From Anagrus nilaparvatae (lineage: Eukaryota; Arthropoda; Insecta; Hymenoptera; Mymaridae): 64,000 bases of DNA. Below, in pieces: positions 59,782 through 64,000 of this stretch (position 1 is its first letter; each line of letters begins with the position of its first letter). The notes under the pieces are model-generated. The model was not told the DNA's origin, made no database searches, and saw nothing but the letters and a program-made list of their open reading frames with translations. The position numbers and the translations under genes are program-made. The stretch lies in NCBI GenBank assembly GCA_022575985.1, contig JAKSXM010000238.1, positions 14,154,001-14,218,000 of the forward strand, given 5' to 3'.

Positions 59782-60899
59782 TTACTCCAGTAAAAATACG
59801 GGGGGGGTTGCACTTACGGTTGCGAATACGAGATTTGCTCTAGTATAGGTTTTTTGGGTCGCTGATCACGAAAATCGGGGTCATTTGGCAAAGAAAATTG
59901 CGCATCACCCTTAAATTTGCAAAAACTACCCCCAAAAGGGATGTTTCCGCCATTTTCGCACTTTTTGCTGCCAGATTTGGTTCATAAGGGTTTTTTGGGT
60001 CCTGAAAACGATTTTCATGGATTTTTTAGTGAAAAATTAATATTTCACCCTTATATTAGCTAAAACTACCCCTGTAAGGGGCGTATTTGCTATATTCAAA
60101 CTTACTGCGTTCAGAATAGGTCCAAAGGGTTTTTTGGGTCACTGAAAACGAATTTCATGGATTTTTTAATGAAAAATTTAGCTACAACTACCCCTAAAAA
60201 GGGTGTCTTTACGGTTTTTGAACTTTCTGCGTTTAGATTATGTCCAAAGGGTTTTTTAGGTCGCTAATCATTAATTTTTGAGATTTTTTAATGAAAAATT
60301 CATATTTCACCCTTAATTTAGCTAACAAAGTTTTCATTTCTTAGCAACGACGATAAATCAATATATTTTATCATATAAAAAATTTTTTTTGAATTCAAAA
60401 CAAAGAAAAAAATTAGTAAATAAAATTATTCGAAAATAACGAAATCCTTTTCAGAGAGTAGTTTAACCTACTTTAAGAGTGAAATATTAATTTTTCGATA
60501 AAAAATCACAAAAATTATTGATTACCGACTAAAAAAACCCTTTGTACATAGTCTGAATGCAGAAAGTTCAAAAACCGCAAAAACACCCTTTTTTGGGGTC
60601 ATTTTAGCTAAATTGAGGGTGAAATATAAATTTTTCATCAAAAAATCCATGAAATTCGTTTTCAGCGACCCAAAAAACCCCTAGGAACCAATTCTTGGAT
60701 AAATCTATTAACTCAGAAGGTAATGACATCAAAAATACCCCCTTTTGGGGGTAGTTTTTGCAAATTTAAGGGTGATGCGCAATTTTCTTTGCCAAATGAC
60801 CCCGATTTTCGTGTTCAGCGACCCAAAAAACCTATACTAGAGCAAATCTCATATTCGCAGCCGTAAGTGTAGGCAAACCCGTATTTTTACTGGAGTAAA
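59782..60899. mobile_element. Foldback element, about 1.1 kb, with internal repeats in its arms
   Basis: The ends TTACTCCAGTAAAAATACGG and its reverse complement are perfect. The next ~180 bp of each arm are also mirrored, including TATAGGTTTTTTGGGTCGCTG, TCATTTGGCAAAGAAAATT and GCGCATCACCCTTAAATTTG (neighbouring words). Inside the left arm the GGGTTTTTTGGGTC block recurs at about 59848, 59988, 60129 and 60249. The centre (60340-60440) is unpaired. No open reading frame is present. Confidence 0.85.
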
Positions 60900-61479
60900 T
60901 GTTATTAGGAACGAAATAACTACATTTTACAAATTTAAAACTCAGTCGGTAATCCTATGTTAAAAACATAGAGGTTAAGGATGATCTTAACCACATAATT
61001 AACCATGTGATTAACTACATAATTAACCACATAAAATTTTATACTGGGTAAACATAGTGCTAAGGATTTAAAAAAAAAATTTATTCAATCTTTTTATTAT
61101 AAGGTGAAATTTAAAAATGTATTTCTATCAATCAATCAGGAGAAGTTTTTAACAATAGCATTGGCTGGTACATGCGCGAGATTTTAAAAAAATTTTGGGC
61201 TGAAAAAAAAAGTTTTTTGTTGGGGGGAGAGGGGGTAGTATATTTAAATAAATTTAAGTTTTTTATATGGTAATCCAGAAATATTGGGGGGCAAGTACCC
61301 CACATGTTTTCTTATAAAAGATGAGCTCTTTGTAACGTAAGGTCCAAATAGACCCAAAATAAAAGGGCTGTTTCATAAGGTATAAACAGCAAAATTTAAT
61401 AATTACTTGATATCAAGCATGACTTGGTAAAAATGTATTAAGTATAAATATATTCGACACCTGAATAAATAATATATTA

Positions 61480-61620
61480 TTCAGCGTTTATCAGCTCAGC
61501 GGGAATTAGACCACGTAGGCGAGACCTTGGCATAGAATTTCCCTTATAACGAATATAGCAATAGAGTTTGGTGACAAGACAAATTCTCTTATCGCTATAT
61601 ATGTAGAGGTGAAATGCGAA
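61480..61620 (-). other. Coding-like patch of unknown origin
   Basis: The minus strand has a frame ending YKGNSMPRSRLRGLIPAEL, then INAE and a stop, in a patch clearly less AT-rich than its neighbours. No start, partner exon or splice site could be assigned. It may be a relic of a mobile-element protein or an unlinked exon. Confidence 0.25.
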
Positions 61621-61794
61621 GGTTTGGGAATAAAAAAAGGAATTGTATTTTTTTAGTAATTTTTGGCCCTTTTTTACGTAATTAAAAACATTTTTTATTC
61701 TTAAAATATTAATAATTTGCTTACAGAAATGTAGCGAAAAAAAAAAGTATTCATCTTTTCTCATGGTTTGCTATGCGTTTTTAGGTAAAAAAAA

Positions 61795-62072
61795 TATGGC
61801 TTGTAATTTCACAACTGTTTGTCGCAAATTTTCGATTAAAATTTGCAATTTTTCTACAAAAATTGTAAAATTACGACAAAGTTGTAAATTTACGATTTTG
61901 TCGAAAATTTACGAAAAAATAAATCGTTAATTTACTATTTTTTCGAAAATTTACAAATATTAGTAAATTTCCGATTTTTGTCGAAAAATTGCAAATATTT
62001 TCGAAAATTTACTAAATTTTCGTAAATTTACCAATTTTGACGTAAAATCACCGGAGTTGTTTTTTACAGCGT
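61795..62072. mobile_element. Decayed relative of the Tc1/mariner-type MITE
   Basis: Its interior has the same alternating TCGAAAATT / AATTTACGA words as 40135-40526, and its right end is TTTTTTACAGCGTAG. The left end is not clear. Confidence 0.45.
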
Positions 62073-62488
62073 AGGTTTCACGAATATGGCGCTTAATAAA
62101 TATTGAATCTTGGTCTGGATCAAAAATTTTACAATATTTTTACATAAAAGTCGATAATTTAAAATAATGTGGATTTAAAAATTAACAAAAAGTTAAGAAA
62201 TAAATTTATCCCAAGCTAGATTATCATCTTCTGTTCCTAAAAATATACAAAACTACTTTGCATATTTTGACTTTTATAAAATTACTTTTTCAAATTTTTT
62301 TATTTATTTTTTTTGCCACGCAGAAAGACCAGAAAAAACTAGATTTAGAAGCGACTGGATAACTGGGTCATTTGACAATTTATACTTTTAGGATAAATGA
62401 TAAGACATTTTTTAAGATAACTCATTTAGTCAATTCCACTGTGGTTAGACAGTCTTGTAAAATAGTATAGTTATAAAATATACCCAAA

Positions 62489-63805
62489 ATGAGTCAATAT
62501 TGCTTATGTATTTTTTTGTTTACTGGATTCTGCTTAGTTAGATCAGGTAATTTTTCCAATTGAAATAAAGTATTTTTAAGATTTTCATTCACTGATTTAA
62601 TTGCAGATCAAGTAGTAAATAATTTAAAAGCTGAATTAAAACCTCATACAGATTCTACTGGATATTCAAGTTTGGTAATTCTTGAAAAATTTTAAGACAA
62701 ATGTTATAAATAAACGTTGATTAAAAATTTCTTTTATAGTTGTTTGTAGCTGCTGCTAATAAAACTATTTGCACAGTCAATTTAATATCAGATCTTTGGT
62801 TAATAGGATCAGCCTCTTGTTTTAGATCTTATTATTATAAGTATTTTATAAATACACGGTAAGATTGTAATATACTTTTTTTAAATTTAAGAATGACAAG
62901 ATATAAAAATTTAAGTATATTCTCCACAAATTTATTTTATTAAAAAATATATTTTATTTAACTATTTTTTTTATATATTTTCGAATTTTTATAAAATAAA
63001 AAAGTATCTGGAAATTTTTATTTTTTGAAATTTCGTAACTTTATATTTGTTTTAGGGATGATTCAAATCCAGATCCTTTCTATGTGACTGATTTTAATAA
63101 TGAAATGGATATTGAAGATATTGTTGCCCATGACAAGTATGGTTTAGAAACAAACGAGATAGATAGATTCGATAACGATATTTGTTTGATTAAGGTAACT
63201 AATTATTCATCGTAATATTTAAAAATTTTTAAATAACATTACTTATCTTATTGTTTAGTTGAAAAATCCAATTCCTCTTACAAATGGGATCCAAATTGTA
63301 CCTTTAGCCAATGAAAAAGTTAAAAATGGTGACATCATTCAAATTCCAAATATTGATTTTACTGTAAGTGTAAAATTTTAAATTTTTTACAATTATTTTT
63401 AGCAACAATTTATTTACTTTTATATTACAATTTTAGCACAGTAGCAATGGGCCCAGTAAAAGCCACAATGGAAACTATATTTTGAAGGCATCGAAGGGTG
63501 AAGATTGTATAAGAATTAGCGAAGAATCTTTACGGGATACCATAAATGGTACTATTGAAAATTTGATTTTAGTGCGTTTACATAAACAAGCAAATTCTTT
63601 TTATCAGAATTTAAAACCAACATTTTGCGTTGATATGTATCAAAGAAATGACTACACATCAGAGAAAGGAACGTCTGGTGTTCCTGCACTTATAAATGGA
63701 AAATTGTCAGGAATATCGACTTCGTTGGATGAAATTTATCCTGTTGGTTTTACAGATATTGTACCTTTCAAAAATTGGATTACAAATGTTACTGGAATAA
63801 ATTAA
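62489..63805 (+). CDS. Serine protease homologue (S1 family, inactive), gene 2
   Basis: Exons 62489-62546, 62607-62674, 62740-62858, 63056-63194, 63259-63363 and 63437-63805 (TAA); 285 residues. The first exon (58 bp), the fifth (105 bp) and all intron phases equal those of the homologue at 58237, so the two are tandem duplicates. A signal peptide (MSQYCLCIFLFTGFCLVRS) predicts secretion. Trypsin-fold landmarks are CTVNLISDLWLIGSASC, DNDICLIKLKNP and DIVPFKNWITNVTGIN. His57 is Ser (GSASC). The active-site loop reads KGTSGVP, so the position of Ser195 keeps a Ser but Asp194 is Thr. No activation motif is seen. It should be inactive, with a loop less changed than in gene 1. Several N-glycosylation sequons are present (NKT, NGT, NVT). 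The biological role is unknown. Confidence 0.9.
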
Positions 63806-63960
63806 GATTTATTAAAACATTAATTTGAAAGGACGTTAATTTCCTCTTCAAAGTATGCATTAGTCTCAATTCGTAAAAATAGTAGTATAGGCTTGCATGG
63901 GTAAAAATTTTAATAATTTTTTTTGCAAATATAAAATTATATGAAATAATTGTCAAAAAA

Positions 63961-63966
63961 AATAAA
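63961..63966 (+). terminator. Possible polyadenylation signal of serine protease homologue gene 2
   Basis: AATAAA about 155 bases after the stop codon, in AT-rich sequence near the window end. Confidence 0.3.
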
Positions 63967-64000
63967 ACCAAAAAATTTTAAACAGTTAAGAATACACGCA

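Larger units (their letters stand above)
59425..62488. other. Intergenic region between the two serine protease homologue genes
   Basis: It contains a large foldback element (59782-60899), a coding-like patch (61480-61620) and a second Tc1-like remnant (about 61795-62072). No intact gene was found. Confidence 0.65.

Overview
The window is a strongly AT-rich piece of an insect nuclear genome. Genes have many exons with short GT-AG introns. It carries insect-type odorant receptors (7tm_6), trypsin-fold serine protease homologues, and an SH2 adaptor in a very large gene full of non-autonomous mobile elements. A parasitoid wasp (Hymenoptera) is my best guess from gene content and composition; that is inference, and no sequence search was possible.

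Layout. (1) 1-28589: the 3' part of a long plus-strand gene for an SHB/SHD/SHE/SHF-type SH2 adaptor. Nine coding exons lie between 15882 and 28589, and the 5' exon(s) are upstream of the window. The first ~15.9 kb looks like one intron. It holds a candidate recursive splice site (~802), a satellite-bearing mobile element (3445-4710) and a small complete nested gene of unknown function (9389-10197). (2) 28590-36020: no gene seen; a dense patchwork of inverted-repeat elements. (3) 36024-44004: two minus-strand odorant receptor genes in tandem (417 and 383 codons) with the same five-exon layout and intron phases. (4) 44838-50021: a twelve-exon minus-strand gene for a coiled-coil protein of the QRICH2/C16orf96 (DUF4795) family, with nested mobile elements in its introns. 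(5) 50493-51542: a two-exon plus-strand gene for an unrecognised secreted or membrane-tethered protein, head to head with the QRICH2-like gene. (6) 51543-58236: no gene seen; contains a 312-bp satellite. (7) 58237-63805: two tandem plus-strand genes for catalytically dead serine protease homologues, separated by a ~1.1-kb foldback element.

All exon models were built by hand from GT-AG sites and reading phase. Within each model every exon junction keeps frame, which is the main support where homology is weak. The genes do not form an evident pathway. Two local relations matter: the receptor and protease-homologue pairs are tandem duplicates, and the QRICH2-like gene and its neighbour could share the 471-bp space between their start codons. 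The most unusual material is the mobile-element content: one family whose copies each amplified a different internal satellite, a palindrome kept perfect by paired substitutions, and an array of YY1/Pho-like motifs.
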